NCBI RefSeq assembly: GCF_001941965.1
Contig: NZ_MKZO01000010.1
Coordinates: forward strand, 62,001 to 126,000
Source: Pseudomonas putida
Lineage (GTDB): Bacteria; Pseudomonadota; Gammaproteobacteria; Pseudomonadales; Pseudomonadaceae
Direction of reading: 5' to 3'
DNA: 64,000 nucleotides
Shown here in pieces: positions 22,324 to 31,717 of the stretch. Each line of letters starts with the position of its first letter. Position 1 is the first letter of the stretch. The position numbers were made by a program, and so were the translations under genes. Under the pieces are notes generated by a model. It saw nothing but the letters and a program-made list of their open reading frames with translations, had not been told where the DNA came from and ran no database searches.

Positions 22324-22417
22324 CCCCTGTGGGAGCTGGCTTGCCAGCGATGAGGCCGGCATGAGCAATGATGTTGCCCGATCTGGCCAAATCGCTGGCA
22401 AGCCAGCTCCCACAGGG
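22324..22417. repeat. REP pair
   Basis: CCTGTGGGAGCTGGCTTGCC at the left and its inverted copy ending CCAGCTCCCACAGGG at the right enclose about 25 bases between the divergent proA and mpg genes. Confidence 0.85.
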
Positions 22418-22512
22418 TTCTCCGTCGCCTGGGATAACGCGTTCTTCGTTCAGCTTGAGTAAAGGAAGAAATTGCTATCATCCCGGCTTCCGTTCCCCAT
22501 TCCAGAGCCACG

Positions 22513-23190
22513 ATGCCGCACCCCGCCCCCCTGCCCGACAGCTTCTTCGACCGCGACGCCCAGGTCCTGGCCAAGGCCCTGCTGGGCAAGATCATCCGCC
22601 ATCGCCAGGGCCCGTACTGGCTTTCCGCGCGGATCATCGAGACCGAGGCCTATTACCTCGACGAGAAAGGCAGCCACGCCTCCCTCGGCTACACCGAGAA
22701 ACGCAAGGCGCTGTTCCTGGATGGCGGGCATATCTACATGTACTACGCCCGCGGCGGCGATTCGCTGAACTTCAGCGCCCAGGGCGCGGGTAACGCAGTG
22801 CTGATCAAGTCCGGCTTCCCCTGGGTGGATGCGGTCTCCGACAGCAATGCCTTGGCACAAATGCAGCTGAACAACCCTGACGCCAGCGGTGGCCTCCGCC
22901 CGCCCGAGCGCCTGTGCGCCGGCCAGACCCTGCTGTGCAAGGCCATGGGGCTGAAAGTTCCGAACTGGGACGCCAAGCGCTTCGATCCGGAGCAACTGTT
23001 CGTCGAAGACTGCGGAATCATCCCGCAACAAATAATCCAGACCAGCCGGCTGGGCATTCCCCAAGGCCGCGACGAACATCTGCCGCTGCGTTTCGTCGAT
23101 GCCGAATACGCTCGGTACTGCACACGGAACCCGCTGCGTCGCGGCCAAGTCGAAGGCCGCGACTTCTTCTTTCTGACACAAGGAAACTGA
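22513..23190 (+). CDS. mpg: 3-methyladenine DNA glycosylase (AAG/MPG family)
   Basis: This is an AAG-type monofunctional glycosylase that excises alkylated and deaminated purines. The 225-residue product shows the family active-site stretch ARIIETEAYYLDEKGSHA, a YMYYARGGDSLNFS segment, and a conserved C-terminal RGRD-like ending (GRDFFFL). It ends four bases before the DedA-PAP2 gene. It is named by family; the P. aeruginosa equivalent lies at the same place. Confidence 0.9.
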   Translation: MPHPAPLPDSFFDRDAQVLAKALLGKIIRHRQGPYWLSARIIETEAYYLDEKGSHASLGYTEKRKALFLDGGHIYMYYARGGDSLNFSAQGAGNAVLIKSGFPWVDAVSDSNALAQMQLNNPDASGGLRPPERLCAGQTLLCKAMGLKVPNWDAKRFDPEQLFVEDCGIIPQQIIQTSRLGIPQGRDEHLPLRFVDAEYARYCTRNPLRRGQVEGRDFFFLTQGN

Positions 23191-23194
23191 AACG

Positions 23195-24511
23195 ATGGGC
23201 CCATGGCTCGACAGCCTCACCGGCTGGCTGACGATGAACCCGCAATGGCTGGGTCTGGCAATATTCCTGGTGGCCTTCGTGGAGTGCCTGGCGATCGCCG
23301 GGATCATCGTGCCCGGCACCGTCTTGCTGTTCGCCGTAGCCGTGCTGGCCGGCAGCGGCGCCCTGTCGCTGCATGAAACCCTGCTGCTGGGTTATTTCGG
23401 CGGACTGCTGGGGGATGCGGTGTCCTACACCCTGGGCCGACGCTTCCACCAGAACATCCGGCGCCTGCCCCTGTTGCGCCATCATCCGGAGTGGATCGGC
23501 AGCGCGGAAACCTATTTCCAGCGCTATGGCATCGCCAGCCTGCTGGTCGGCCGCTTTATCGGGCCGCTGCGGCCGATGCTGCCAATGGTCGCGGGGATGT
23601 TCGATATGCCGCTGCCGCGCTTTATCGCGGTCAGCCTGATTGCCGCTGCCGGTTGGTCGCTGGCCTACCTGCTGCCCGGCTGGGCCACCGGCGCGGCCAT
23701 GCGCCTGCCGCTGCCGGAAGGTTTCTGGCCGCAGGCCGGGGTGGTTGCTGCTGGCCTGGCCATCCTGGTCGGGGTAAGCATCAACAGTTCACTGCGCGCC
23801 CAGCCCCGCGGCACCCGCCTGATCGCGGCGGTCAGCCTGGTGATGCTGGCGACGATCTTCTTCGGCTGGCCCTACCTGACCCACCTCGATCAGGGCCTGA
23901 TGACGCTGGTCCAGGAACATCGCAGCGATTACCTGAACAGCATCATGGTGCTGATCACCCGCCTCGGCGATTTCCACACCCAGTTCACCGTCGCCGCCGT
24001 GCTGGTTGCCCTGCTCCTGCTGACCCGGCAATGGCGCCCGGCGTTCTTCGCCGCCGCGACCCTGGGCGGCACGGCAATCTGCAACGCCGGCCTGAAATGG
24101 TTCTTCGCCCGCGCCCGCCCGGAAGTGCTTAGCGACCCGCTGACCAGCTACAGCATGCCCAGTGGCCACAGCTCGGCCTCCTTCGCCTTCTTCCTGACCC
24201 TCGCGGTACTGGCCGGGCGCAGCCAACCGCCGCGCATGCGCCTGACCTGGATCCTGCTGGGCTGCCTGCCGGCGCTGTCGATCGCGATGTCGCGGGTCTA
24301 TCTCGGCGTGCACTGGCCGACCGATATCCTCGCCGGTGGCCTGCTGGCCTGCTGCGTATGCGCCTTGAGCCTGACCGTGATCCAGTATCGCGAGCCGCTG
24401 AATGCCCTGTCGCTGCGGGTGTGGTGGCTGATCCTGCCGGCCTGCGTCGGCGTGCTGGCATTCTTTGCCCTGCACGCCTTGCCGAATGCCTTGCAGCGCT
24501 ACTCGTACTGA
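23195..24511 (+). CDS. DedA-PAP2 fusion membrane phosphatase
   Basis: The 438-residue integral membrane protein joins two modules. Residues about 1-190 are a DedA/SNARE-associated domain (VECLAIAGIIVPGT, GDAVSYTLGRR, GRFIGPLRPMLPMVAG). Residues about 225-415 are a PAP2 acid phosphatase with the three motifs KWFFARARP, PSGHSS and SRVYLGVHWPTD. DedA proteins act as undecaprenyl-phosphate or phospholipid flippases and PAP2 enzymes dephosphorylate isoprenyl or lipid pyrophosphates. One protein could therefore dephosphorylate and return the carrier lipid; that coupling is inference. Confidence 0.9.
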   Translation: MGPWLDSLTGWLTMNPQWLGLAIFLVAFVECLAIAGIIVPGTVLLFAVAVLAGSGALSLHETLLLGYFGGLLGDAVSYTLGRRFHQNIRRLPLLRHHPEWIGSAETYFQRYGIASLLVGRFIGPLRPMLPMVAGMFDMPLPRFIAVSLIAAAGWSLAYLLPGWATGAAMRLPLPEGFWPQAGVVAAGLAILVGVSINSSLRAQPRGTRLIAAVSLVMLATIFFGWPYLTHLDQGLMTLVQEHRSDYLNSIMVLITRLGDFHTQFTVAAVLVALLLLTRQWRPAFFAAATLGGTAICNAGLKWFFARARPEVLSDPLTSYSMPSGHSSASFAFFLTLAVLAGRSQPPRMRLTWILLGCLPALSIAMSRVYLGVHWPTDILAGGLLACCVCALSLTVIQYREPLNALSLRVWWLILPACVGVLAFFALHALPNALQRYSY

Positions 24512-24514
24512 GGA

Positions 24515-25105
24515 TCAGGCAAAGAGCTCGCCCTGAATGCGGTCCAGCAGCGACTGGATCGCTACCAGTTTCTGGGTGGGGGAGTCGATGGCCAGCAGCT
24601 TGAGCTTGTCCTGGTCATCGAAGGGCAGCAGATAGGCCAACTGATTGGCCAGGGCCTGCTTGCCGGTGACCTGGCTGGCCATGTCCAGGCCCGAGACCAT
24701 CGGGTGTTCGGCCAGGGCCAGCAGCAGCGCCAGCAGGTCATCGTCTTCTTCATCGAGCGGCTGGTCGGTCTGCTCGTCGAGCCAGCGCACGTCGGCCACC
24801 AGCAGGTTGTCCTTGCGCACTTCGAAGTCGTCGACCATGAAGCGCCGCTCGCCCTTCACCCGAATCCCCAGCAGGCCGTTGTCCTGCTGCTGGAAATCCT
24901 CGATCAGCGCCTGGCAGCCGATTCCGGCGAAGGACTCCGGCGCCCGGCCGACCTGCTCGCCTTCAAGGATGCACACCACGCCAAAGCCGCCGCCCTGCTT
25001 CATGCAGCGACCGATCATGTCCAGGTAACGCGCCTCGAAAATCTGCAAATCCAGGTTACAGCCGGGGAACAGCACGGTATTCAGGGTAAACAGGGGCAAA
25101 CTCAT
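24515..25105 (-). CDS. Lon N-terminal (substrate-binding) domain protein
   Basis: The 196-residue soluble protein consists of a Lon_N/PUA-like domain (LPLFTLNTVLFPGCNLDLQI, FEARYLDMI, FGVVCI) and a helical tail. It lacks the ATPase and protease parts of Lon. Such stand-alone domains are widespread and their role is unknown. It ends convergent with the DedA-PAP2 gene and precedes cidB on the minus strand by nine bases reading back, so it may be the third gene of the cidA-cidB transcript. Confidence 0.88.
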   Translation of the reverse strand: MSLPLFTLNTVLFPGCNLDLQIFEARYLDMIGRCMKQGGGFGVVCILEGEQVGRAPESFAGIGCQALIEDFQQQDNGLLGIRVKGERRFMVDDFEVRKDNLLVADVRWLDEQTDQPLDEEDDDLLALLLALAEHPMVSGLDMASQVTGKQALANQLAYLLPFDDQDKLKLLAIDSPTQKLVAIQSLLDRIQGELFA

Positions 25106-25114
25106 TGCAGCTCC

Positions 25115-25831
25115 TCAGGCAACCAGGCTGACCGCCAGCGGCAGGAACACCGCGGTGGCCACGCCCATCAGGCTCATGGCCAGGGCTGCGAAAGCCCCGC
25201 ACTCTTCACTTTCCTGCAAGGCCACCGACGTCCCCACCGCGTGGGCGGTCAGGCCCAGGGCCATGCCCCGGGCCTCGGGGCTGCGCACGCCAAGGCGGGT
25301 CAGCAGCGCCGGGCCGAAGATCGCCCCGATCACCCCGGTGATCAGCACGAACACCGCCGCCAGGGCCGCCACGCCGCCGATCTGCTCGGCCACCAGCATG
25401 GCGATGGGCGAGGTCACCGATTTCGGCGCCAGGGTCATCAGGATCATGTGCTCGGCACCGAACCACCAGCCCAGCAGCAGGCAGATGCCGGTGGCGAACA
25501 CGCCTCCGACTACCAGCGTAGTAAAGGTCGGCCAGAACAGTTGGCGAATACGCCGCAGGTTGAGGTAGAGCGGGACCGCCAGGGCCACCGTGGCCGGGCC
25601 GAGGAGAATGTTCATGATCTCCGTGCTCTTGCGGTACTCGGCGTAGGTCAGGCCGCAACTCAGCAGCACGCCGACCACCACCAGCATGGAAACCAGCACC
25701 GGCTGGAGGAAGATCCAGCGGGTTTTCTCGTAGGCGGCGATGACGATCTGGTACGCCGCCAGGGTAATGCCGATGCCGAACAGCGGATGATGGATCACCG
25801 CCTGGGTCGCGCCATGCCAGTCGAGCATCAC
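25115..25831 (-). CDS. CidB/LrgB family protein
   Basis: The 238-residue membrane protein has six to seven hydrophobic segments and the LrgB core GVATAVFLPLAVSLV, EARGMALGLTAHAVGTS and LAPKSVTSPIAM. CidB/LrgB proteins work with CidA/LrgA holin-like partners in control of murein hydrolase activity, and possibly in export of small metabolites. Its start overlaps the cidA-like stop by four bases. Confidence 0.9.
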   Translation of the reverse strand: MMLDWHGATQAVIHHPLFGIGITLAAYQIVIAAYEKTRWIFLQPVLVSMLVVVGVLLSCGLTYAEYRKSTEIMNILLGPATVALAVPLYLNLRRIRQLFWPTFTTLVVGGVFATGICLLLGWWFGAEHMILMTLAPKSVTSPIAMLVAEQIGGVAALAAVFVLITGVIGAIFGPALLTRLGVRSPEARGMALGLTAHAVGTSVALQESEECGAFAALAMSLMGVATAVFLPLAVSLVA

Positions 25832-26190
25832 GAACGTCCCCCGGAATGCTTGCTGCGGTTGATCATCTTCTGCATCAGCACGCCGCAGAAGGCCATGGCC
25901 AGGACCAGCGACAGCACCAGCGCTCCGGCGATGGCCCAGAAATCGGCGACAATATCCGCGGCATAGACCATCACCCCCACCGCCGGCGGCACCAACAGCA
26001 ACGGCAGGTAGCGCAGCAGGCTGGACGACGCCTCGCTCAACGGCGCGCCGACCTCACCGCGCACCATGAGGAATATCAGCAACAGCACCAGGCCAATGAT
26101 CGGCCCCGGCAAAATGGGCACCAGCAGGTGATTGATCGCCGTCCCCAGCAACTGGAACAGCACGAGCCACGTCAAACCGCGCAACAACAT
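25828..26190 (-). CDS. CidA/LrgA family holin-like protein
   Basis: The 120-residue protein has four hydrophobic segments and the family motif FLMVRGEVGAPL, with LPILPGPIIGLVLLL. CidA/LrgA proteins resemble holins and pair with CidB/LrgB. It is the first gene of the minus-strand cidA-cidB-(Lon_N) set and is divergent from the MaoC gene; no LysR regulator is adjacent. Confidence 0.9.
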   Translation of the reverse strand: MLLRGLTWLVLFQLLGTAINHLLVPILPGPIIGLVLLLIFLMVRGEVGAPLSEASSSLLRYLPLLLVPPAVGVMVYAADIVADFWAIAGALVLSLVLAMAFCGVLMQKMINRSKHSGGRS

Positions 26191-26360
26191 CGCATACCTC
26201 CCTCGAACCTGGCGGCCATTATAAGCACGCTATCGACCCGCCTATAACTCGACATTCGCCCGGGGCATGGGCACTTGACCCGGCCATCATCGCGTGCTGA
26301 TCTTAGGCGTTCGAATCGTTGTCGGTCACAAATCATTCAAGGACAGTCAGGAGAGTCGCG

Positions 26361-26816
26361 ATGCCCTATGTACCCGTTGCAGAGCTGTCGCAGTACGTTG
26401 GTAAGGAACTGGGACGTTCCGAATGGCTGAAGATCGATCAAGAGCGGATCAACCTGTTCGCCGAGGCCACCGGGGACTTCCAGTTCATCCATGTGGACCC
26501 GGCCAAGGCGGCAAAAACGCCATTTGGCAGCACCATCGCCCATGGTTTTCTCAGCCTGTCGCTGATTCCCAAGCTGATGGAAGACATCCTGGTCCTGCCT
26601 GAAGGGCTGAAGATGGTGGTGAACTATGGCCTGGACAGCGTGCGTTTCATCCAGCCGGTGAAAGTGGATTCGCGGGTGCGCCTGGCGGTCAGCCTGACCG
26701 AGGTCACCGAGAAGAAACCCGGCCAGTGGCTGCTCAAGGCGACCGTCGCCCTGGAAATCGAAGGCGAAGAAAAACCGGCGTACATCGCCGAACCGCTCTC
26801 CCTCGCCTTCGTCTGA
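26361..26816 (+). CDS. MaoC family (R)-hydratase
   Basis: A 151-residue hot-dog-fold protein with the hydratase-2 motif: FAEATGDFQFIHVDPAKA supplies the Asp/His pair and TPFGSTIAHGFLSLSL the downstream Ser/Gly segment. MaoC proteins hydrate trans-2-enoyl-CoA to (R)-3-hydroxyacyl-CoA. The start at 26361 follows CAGGAGAG; a longer in-frame start has no site. It is a stand-alone gene; the physiological substrate is not shown. Confidence 0.9.
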   Translation: MPYVPVAELSQYVGKELGRSEWLKIDQERINLFAEATGDFQFIHVDPAKAAKTPFGSTIAHGFLSLSLIPKLMEDILVLPEGLKMVVNYGLDSVRFIQPVKVDSRVRLAVSLTEVTEKKPGQWLLKATVALEIEGEEKPAYIAEPLSLAFV

Positions 26817-26904
26817 ACCCCGCCTGCCGAAACGGCCCACGGGCCGTTTCACCCTCACTCGGCTTCTGCGGCATACTCGGGGCCTGAACCGTCCGGACCC
26901 CGCC

Positions 26905-28626
26905 ATGCGCCCTATCGTTCCATTTGCCTTGATGCTCCTGCTCGCTGCCTGCGGTGACGGGGAATCGCTGTCGCCACCCGATGCCCGCCTGCCCGACGGC
27001 GGCCGCTACCGGGGCGAGGTGGTGGACGGCCTGCTGCAGGGCGAAGGGCGCATCGACTACCCCAATGGCAGTTGGTACGCCGGGCATTTCAGCAATGGCC
27101 AGTGGGACGGCCAGGGTGAATGGCACGGCAGCAATGGCGAGGTCTATATCGGGCAGTTCCAGCAGGGGCTGTTCCAGGGCCAGGGCAAGCTGACCACCGC
27201 CACCAGCAGCTACACCGGCGGCTTCAAGCTGGGTCGGCGCGATGGCGAAGGCACCTTGCATGACGGCGCCCAACGCTACAGCGGGCAGTTCAAGGACGAC
27301 CAGTACAACGGCGCCGGCAAGCTGGTACTCGCCGATGGCAGCCAGTACCAGGGCCAGTTCGCCAAGGGCAAGCCCCATGGCGAAGGCGTACGCAGCGACA
27401 CCAGCGGCAACCAGTTCAGCGGGCGCTTCGTCGAGGGCGAGCTGAACGGCACCGGAACCTTCAGCAGCGCCGAGGGCGATCAGTACATCGGCGAGTTCAA
27501 GGCCAATCACCTGGAAGGTCGCGGCCGTTACGAGAACGTCGACGGCGATGTGTGGATCGGCGAATTCAAGGATGGCTCGCTGAGCGGGCCTGGCGAGCTG
27601 TTCGGCGTGGATGGCAGCCATTACAAGGGTGGCTTCCGTGACTGGCGCTTCGCCGGCAAGGGTCGCCTGCAACTGGCAGATGGCAGCGTCTATACCGGCG
27701 GGTTCGAGAACGATGCGTACCAGGGCACCGGGCGCCTGGTCCTGCCGGACGGCAAGGTCGAGGGTGGGTACTGGATCAACGGCCTGCGGGTCCGCGACGA
27801 GAAGGGACACCTGCTGCCCGACCCGCTGGAGCAGGCGCTGCTGAACCAGGGCGCGCTGCTGGAGCGGGAACTGGCCAAGGTTCCTGCCTCCAGCGGATCC
27901 ATCGACCTGTACAGCCTGACCCTGGCCGGCGACGGCAACCAGAGCGTGTTCATGCGCGAAGCCGACTATGTCAGCGACATGCTCAAGACCCGGTTCGGGG
28001 CGGTCGGCCAGATCACCCTGGTCAACCACCGCGACCACCTGGCCGACCGCGTCATGGCCACCCGCGAGAACCTCGCCCGCTCGGCCCGGCGCCTGGCCGA
28101 GCGCAGCGGCCCGGACGACCTGGTGTTCATCTACCTGACTACCCACGGCAGCCACGAACACGAACTGGTGCTGGACCAGCCGCGCCTGCAACTGGCCGAC
28201 CTGCCGGCCGACGAACTGGCTGCCGCCCTCGCCCCGCTCAAGGAGCGCGACAAGGTGATCGTCATCTCCGCGTGCTATTCCGGTGGCTACATCGAACCGC
28301 TCAAGGACGAGCGCACCCTGATCATGACCGCCTCGCGGGCCGACCGGGTCTCGTTCGGCTGCTCGGAAGAGGCGGACTTCACCTATTTCGGCGACGCCCT
28401 GTTCGCCCAGGCGCTGAACCAGACCGACGATCTGCTGCAAGCCTTCGAACTTGCCAAGGCCCATGTGGCCCAACGGGAACAGGCCGAGGATTTCGAGGCA
28501 TCCGAACCGCAGATCTGGGCCCCGAAAGGCGTACTGGCACATTGGCAAAAATTGCGCCAGCAACAAGCCCGCAAGGCCCTGCAAAGTACTGCGACGGCTG
28601 AGGAAAAAAGCCCCGCCAGCCACTAA
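26905..28626 (+). CDS. MORN-repeat lipoprotein with C13 (caspase-like) protease domain
   Basis: The 573-residue precursor has a lipoprotein signal ending LLAAC (Cys16). A run of about ten to eleven MORN repeats follows (about 28-300; GxYxGxFxxGxxxGxGxL pattern). Then comes a clan-CD peptidase domain of the C13/legumain type (about 325-545), with catalytic His414 in YLTTHGSH and Cys457 in VISACYSGG. It is probably anchored in the envelope. MORN arrays often bind membranes or scaffold partners; the protease target is unknown. It lies between the MaoC gene and an NAD(P)-binding protein, apparently in its usual pseudomonad place. Confidence 0.88.
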   Translation: MRPIVPFALMLLLAACGDGESLSPPDARLPDGGRYRGEVVDGLLQGEGRIDYPNGSWYAGHFSNGQWDGQGEWHGSNGEVYIGQFQQGLFQGQGKLTTATSSYTGGFKLGRRDGEGTLHDGAQRYSGQFKDDQYNGAGKLVLADGSQYQGQFAKGKPHGEGVRSDTSGNQFSGRFVEGELNGTGTFSSAEGDQYIGEFKANHLEGRGRYENVDGDVWIGEFKDGSLSGPGELFGVDGSHYKGGFRDWRFAGKGRLQLADGSVYTGGFENDAYQGTGRLVLPDGKVEGGYWINGLRVRDEKGHLLPDPLEQALLNQGALLERELAKVPASSGSIDLYSLTLAGDGNQSVFMREADYVSDMLKTRFGAVGQITLVNHRDHLADRVMATRENLARSARRLAERSGPDDLVFIYLTTHGSHEHELVLDQPRLQLADLPADELAAALAPLKERDKVIVISACYSGGYIEPLKDERTLIMTASRADRVSFGCSEEADFTYFGDALFAQALNQTDDLLQAFELAKAHVAQREQAEDFEASEPQIWAPKGVLAHWQKLRQQQARKALQSTATAEEKSPASH

Positions 28627-28654
28627 GCTGGAGTTGTACCAAGGGAGAAACATC

Positions 28655-29296
28655 ATGTACCTGACGCCGCAGCATATCCTGCTTGCCGGAGCTACCGGCC
28701 TTACCGGTGAACACCTGCTGGATCGCCTGCTCAGCGAGCCGACCATCAGCCGTGTGCTCGCGCCCACTCGCCGGCCGCTGGCCGAGCATCCGCATCTGGA
28801 GAACCCGGTGGGGGATCCGGCGGTGTTCCTGCCGCAACTGAGCGGCCGGGTAGATATCGCCTTCTGCTGCCTGGGCACCACGATCAAGCAGGCCGGCTCG
28901 GAAAATGCCTTCCGGGCGGTGGACCTGGACATGGTGGTGGCCTTCAGCAAACGTGCCCGGGAGATGGGCGCGCGGCATTTGCTGGTGGTGAGTGCGATTG
29001 GCGCCGACGCGAAATCGTCGATCTTCTACAACCGGGTCAAGGGCGAGATGGAAGAAGCCTTGAAGGCCCAGGACTGGCCGCAACTGACCATCGCCCGGCC
29101 GTCGTTGCTGCTGGGGGAACGTAGCGAGCCGCGGTTGGCGGAGAAGGTGGCCGGCGGGTTGTCACGCTTGATTCCGGGCAAGTACCACGGGATCGAGGCT
29201 TGCCAACTGGCCAGGGCGCTGTGGCGGCTGGCGCTGGAAGAGCAGGATGGGATTCGGGTGGTGGAGTCCGATGAACTCCGCAAACTAGGTAAGTGA
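28655..29296 (+). CDS. NAD(P)-binding Rossmann-fold oxidoreductase/epimerase-like protein
   Basis: The 213-residue product begins with a dinucleotide-binding loop ([14 protein letters not shown]) and contains [16 protein letters not shown] and [28 protein letters not shown], close to the HTATIP2/TIP30 branch of atypical short-chain dehydrogenases. The start at 28655 has GGGAGAAACATC upstream. Substrate is unknown. It ends at a REP pair. Confidence 0.87.
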   Translation: MYLTPQHILLAGATGLTGEHLLDRLLSEPTISRVLAPTRRPLAEHPHLENPVGDPAVFLPQLSGRVDIAFCCLGTTIKQAGSENAFRAVDLDMVVAFSKRAREMGARHLLVVSAIGADAKSSIFYNRVKGEMEEALKAQDWPQLTIARPSLLLGERSEPRLAEKVAGGLSRLIPGKYHGIEACQLARALWRLALEEQDGIRVVESDELRKLGK

Positions 29297-29302
29297 CCTT
29301 CA

Positions 29303-29388
29303 GGCCCTATCGCCGGCAACGCCGGCTCCCACAGGGTTCAGCGGTGCATGCGAAACCTGTGGGAGCCGGCGTTGCCGGCGATGAGGCC
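29303..29388. repeat. REP pair
   Basis: GGCCCTATCGCCGGCAACGC and its inverted copy ending GTTGCCGGCGATGAGGCC, with CTCCCACAGG/CCTGTGGGAG arms, between the convergent 28655-29296 and 29389-29676 genes. Confidence 0.85.
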
Positions 29389-29676
29389 CTAAAGCCCACC
29401 AGAAGCCTGGAACCCTACCCCTAGCACCGTCAACACCGACAACGGCAACAACACCGTATCCAGCACCATGCTCCCCGGCAGGTCCAGCCCCGGATACTTC
29501 GGCGCTTCTGCCCCAAAGCGATCCGCCGCACAACACCCGCCCTGCATCGCATACAGGTCCAGCCGTGTCCCGGAATACACCACCGGCGCGCCGGGCATGG
29601 CGGCATCCAGTGTGCGCACCGTGGCGCAGCCGCTAGCGCAGAGCACCACCAGCAGCGCGAACACCAGGGACTTCAC
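29389..29676 (-). CDS. YceK/YidQ family lipoprotein
   Basis: A 95-residue lipoprotein precursor with lipobox ASGC (Cys17). The family features are [12 protein letters not shown], a Cys-Cys pair, and [20 protein letters not shown], the YceK/DUF1375 signature. It is likely an outer-membrane lipoprotein of unknown role. Its start overlaps the ubiX stop by four bases, so it is co-transcribed with mpl and ubiX. Confidence 0.85.
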   Translation of the reverse strand: MKSLVFALLVVLCASGCATVRTLDAAMPGAPVVYSGTRLDLYAMQGGCCAADRFGAEAPKYPGLDLPGSMVLDTVLLPLSVLTVLGVGFQASGGL

Positions 29677-30302
29677 TCCTCGCCACCAAAGTGATGCTCA
29701 CCCCAGCGCGGCAGCATGTCCTGGGGGATGTTCAGCAGGTTGAGAATCCGCGCCACGACGAAGTCCACCAGGTCATCGATGGTCTGCGGCTGGTGATAGA
29801 AGCCCGGCGCCGCCGGCAGGATCACCGCGCCCATCTGCGACAGCTTGAGCATGTTCTCCAGGTGAATGGTGGAGAACGGCGCCTCACGCGGCACCAGGAT
29901 CAACTGGCGACGCTCCTTGAGGGTAACGTCTGCCGCCCGCTCGATCAGGTTGTTGCAAGCGCCGGTGGCAATCGCCGACAGCGTGCCAGTGGAACAAGGC
30001 ACCACCACCATCGCCGCCGGGGCGCCGGAGCCCGAGGCCACCGGCGACATCCAGTCTTCCTTGCCATACACGCGAATCTGCCCGGCAGCCGCGCCGGTGT
30101 ACTCGGTGAGGAAGGCCTGCATGGCCTGGGGCTTGGCCGGCAGGATCACGTCGGTTTCGGTGGACATCACCAGTTGCGCCGCCTTGGAGATCAGGAAGTG
30201 CACCTCACGGTCCTCGCGCACCAGGCAATCCAGCAGGCGCAGGCCGTACTGCGCCCCGGAGGCGCCGGTCATGGCCAGGGTGATGCGTTCCGGCCCGCTC
30301 AT
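29673..30302 (-). CDS. ubiX: Flavin prenyltransferase UbiX
   Basis: UbiX makes the prenylated FMN cofactor for UbiD decarboxylase in ubiquinone synthesis. The 209-residue product has the flavoprotein motif [35 protein letters not shown], and the conserved RETPFS-like [14 protein letters not shown]. It overlaps mpl by four bases. Confidence 0.95.
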   Translation of the reverse strand: MSGPERITLAMTGASGAQYGLRLLDCLVREDREVHFLISKAAQLVMSTETDVILPAKPQAMQAFLTEYTGAAAGQIRVYGKEDWMSPVASGSGAPAAMVVVPCSTGTLSAIATGACNNLIERAADVTLKERRQLILVPREAPFSTIHLENMLKLSQMGAVILPAAPGFYHQPQTIDDLVDFVVARILNLLNIPQDMLPRWGEHHFGGEE

Positions 30303-31651
30303 CCGCGCAGCGCCTCGGCCAGCTTGCCATGCAGGCCGCCGAAGCCACCGTTGCTCATGATCACCACCTGGGTGCCGGCCCGGGCCTGGCCCTTGACCCG
30401 CTCGATAATGGCCTCAAGGCTGTCCGCCACCACGGCTGGCACCGCGCACTGCGCGGCAGTGCCCGCCAGGTCCCAGCCGAGGTTCGGCGGAGCGTACCAG
30501 ATCACCTGGTCGGCATCCTTGACGCTTTCCGGCAGGCCGTCGCGGTGGGCGCCGAGCTTCATGGAGTTGGAGCGGGGTTCGATCACCGCAATCACCGGGG
30601 CATCGCCAACCCGCTTGCGCAGGCCGTCGAGGGTGGTGGCGATGGCGGTCGGGTGGTGGGCGAAGTCGTCATAGATGGTGATGCCGTTGACTTCGGCGAC
30701 CTTCTCCATGCGCCGCTTGACGCTCTTGAACGCGCTCAGCGCATCGATACCCATGGCCGGGACGACACCGACATGCCGTGCCGCCGCCAGGGTGGCCAGG
30801 GCATTGGCGACGTTGTGCTGGCCGGTCAGTTCCCACTCGACCACGCCCTGCACTTCGCCGTCGAAACTGACTTCGAAGCGCGAGCCATCATCGCTGAGCA
30901 GGCGCACCTGCCATTGTCCGCCGGCACCGGTGGTCTGCACCGGGGTCCAGCAGCCCATGTCGATCACGCGCTTGATCGCCGGTTCGGTGGTCGGGTGAAT
31001 GACCAGGCCTTCGCTCGGGATGGTCCGCACCAGATGGTGGAACTGCCGCTCGATCGCCGCCAGGTCCGGGAAGATATCCGCGTGATCGAACTCGAGGTTA
31101 TTCAGGATCGCGGTACGCGGGCGGTAGTGGACGAATTTCGAGCGCTTGTCGAAGAAGGCGCTGTCGTATTCGTCGGCCTCGACCACGAAGAACGGCGTTC
31201 CTCCAATACGTGCCGAGACCGAGAAGTTCTGCGGTACGCCGCCGATCAGGAAGCCCGGGCTCATCCCGGCGTGCTCCAGGACCCAGGCCAGCATGCTGCT
31301 GGTGGTGGTCTTGCCATGGGTGCCGGCGACCGCCAGGACCCAGCGCCCCTGCAGCACATGGTCGGCCAGCCACTGTGGGCCGGAGACGTAGGGCAGGCCC
31401 TTGTTCAGCACATGCTCCACCGCCGGGTTGCCCCGCGACAGGGCGTTGCCGATCACCACCAGGTCGGGAGCCGGGTCCAGTTGCGCCGGGTCATAGCCTT
31501 GGGTCAGGGCGATGCCCTGGGCTTCGAGCTGGGTGCTCATCGGTGGATAGACGTTGGCATCGGAGCCGGTGACATGGTGGCCGAGCTCCTTGGCCAGTAC
31601 CGCCAGCGAGCCCATGAAAGTGCCACAGATACCAAGAATATGAATGTGCAT
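30299..31651 (-). CDS. mpl: UDP-MurNAc tripeptide ligase (murein recycling)
   Basis: Mpl reattaches recycled tripeptide to UDP-MurNAc. The 450-residue Mur-ligase-fold protein starts [14 protein letters not shown] and has the ATP loop [14 protein letters not shown], the [19 protein letters not shown] stretch, and C-terminal ligase domain signature [11 protein letters not shown] took the ATG at 31651; 18 more in-frame codons upstream do not match the family. Confidence 0.96.
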   Translation of the reverse strand: MHIHILGICGTFMGSLAVLAKELGHHVTGSDANVYPPMSTQLEAQGIALTQGYDPAQLDPAPDLVVIGNALSRGNPAVEHVLNKGLPYVSGPQWLADHVLQGRWVLAVAGTHGKTTTSSMLAWVLEHAGMSPGFLIGGVPQNFSVSARIGGTPFFVVEADEYDSAFFDKRSKFVHYRPRTAILNNLEFDHADIFPDLAAIERQFHHLVRTIPSEGLVIHPTTEPAIKRVIDMGCWTPVQTTGAGGQWQVRLLSDDGSRFEVSFDGEVQGVVEWELTGQHNVANALATLAAARHVGVVPAMGIDALSAFKSVKRRMEKVAEVNGITIYDDFAHHPTAIATTLDGLRKRVGDAPVIAVIEPRSNSMKLGAHRDGLPESVKDADQVIWYAPPNLGWDLAGTAAQCAVPAVVADSLEAIIERVKGQARAGTQVVIMSNGGFGGLHGKLAEALRG

Positions 31652-31717
31652 GGTCAACCTCGGAAAACGTGCAGGCAGGGTAGCCCAGAGGGGGAAAAAT
31701 CTCACCCGGTGTTTGCA

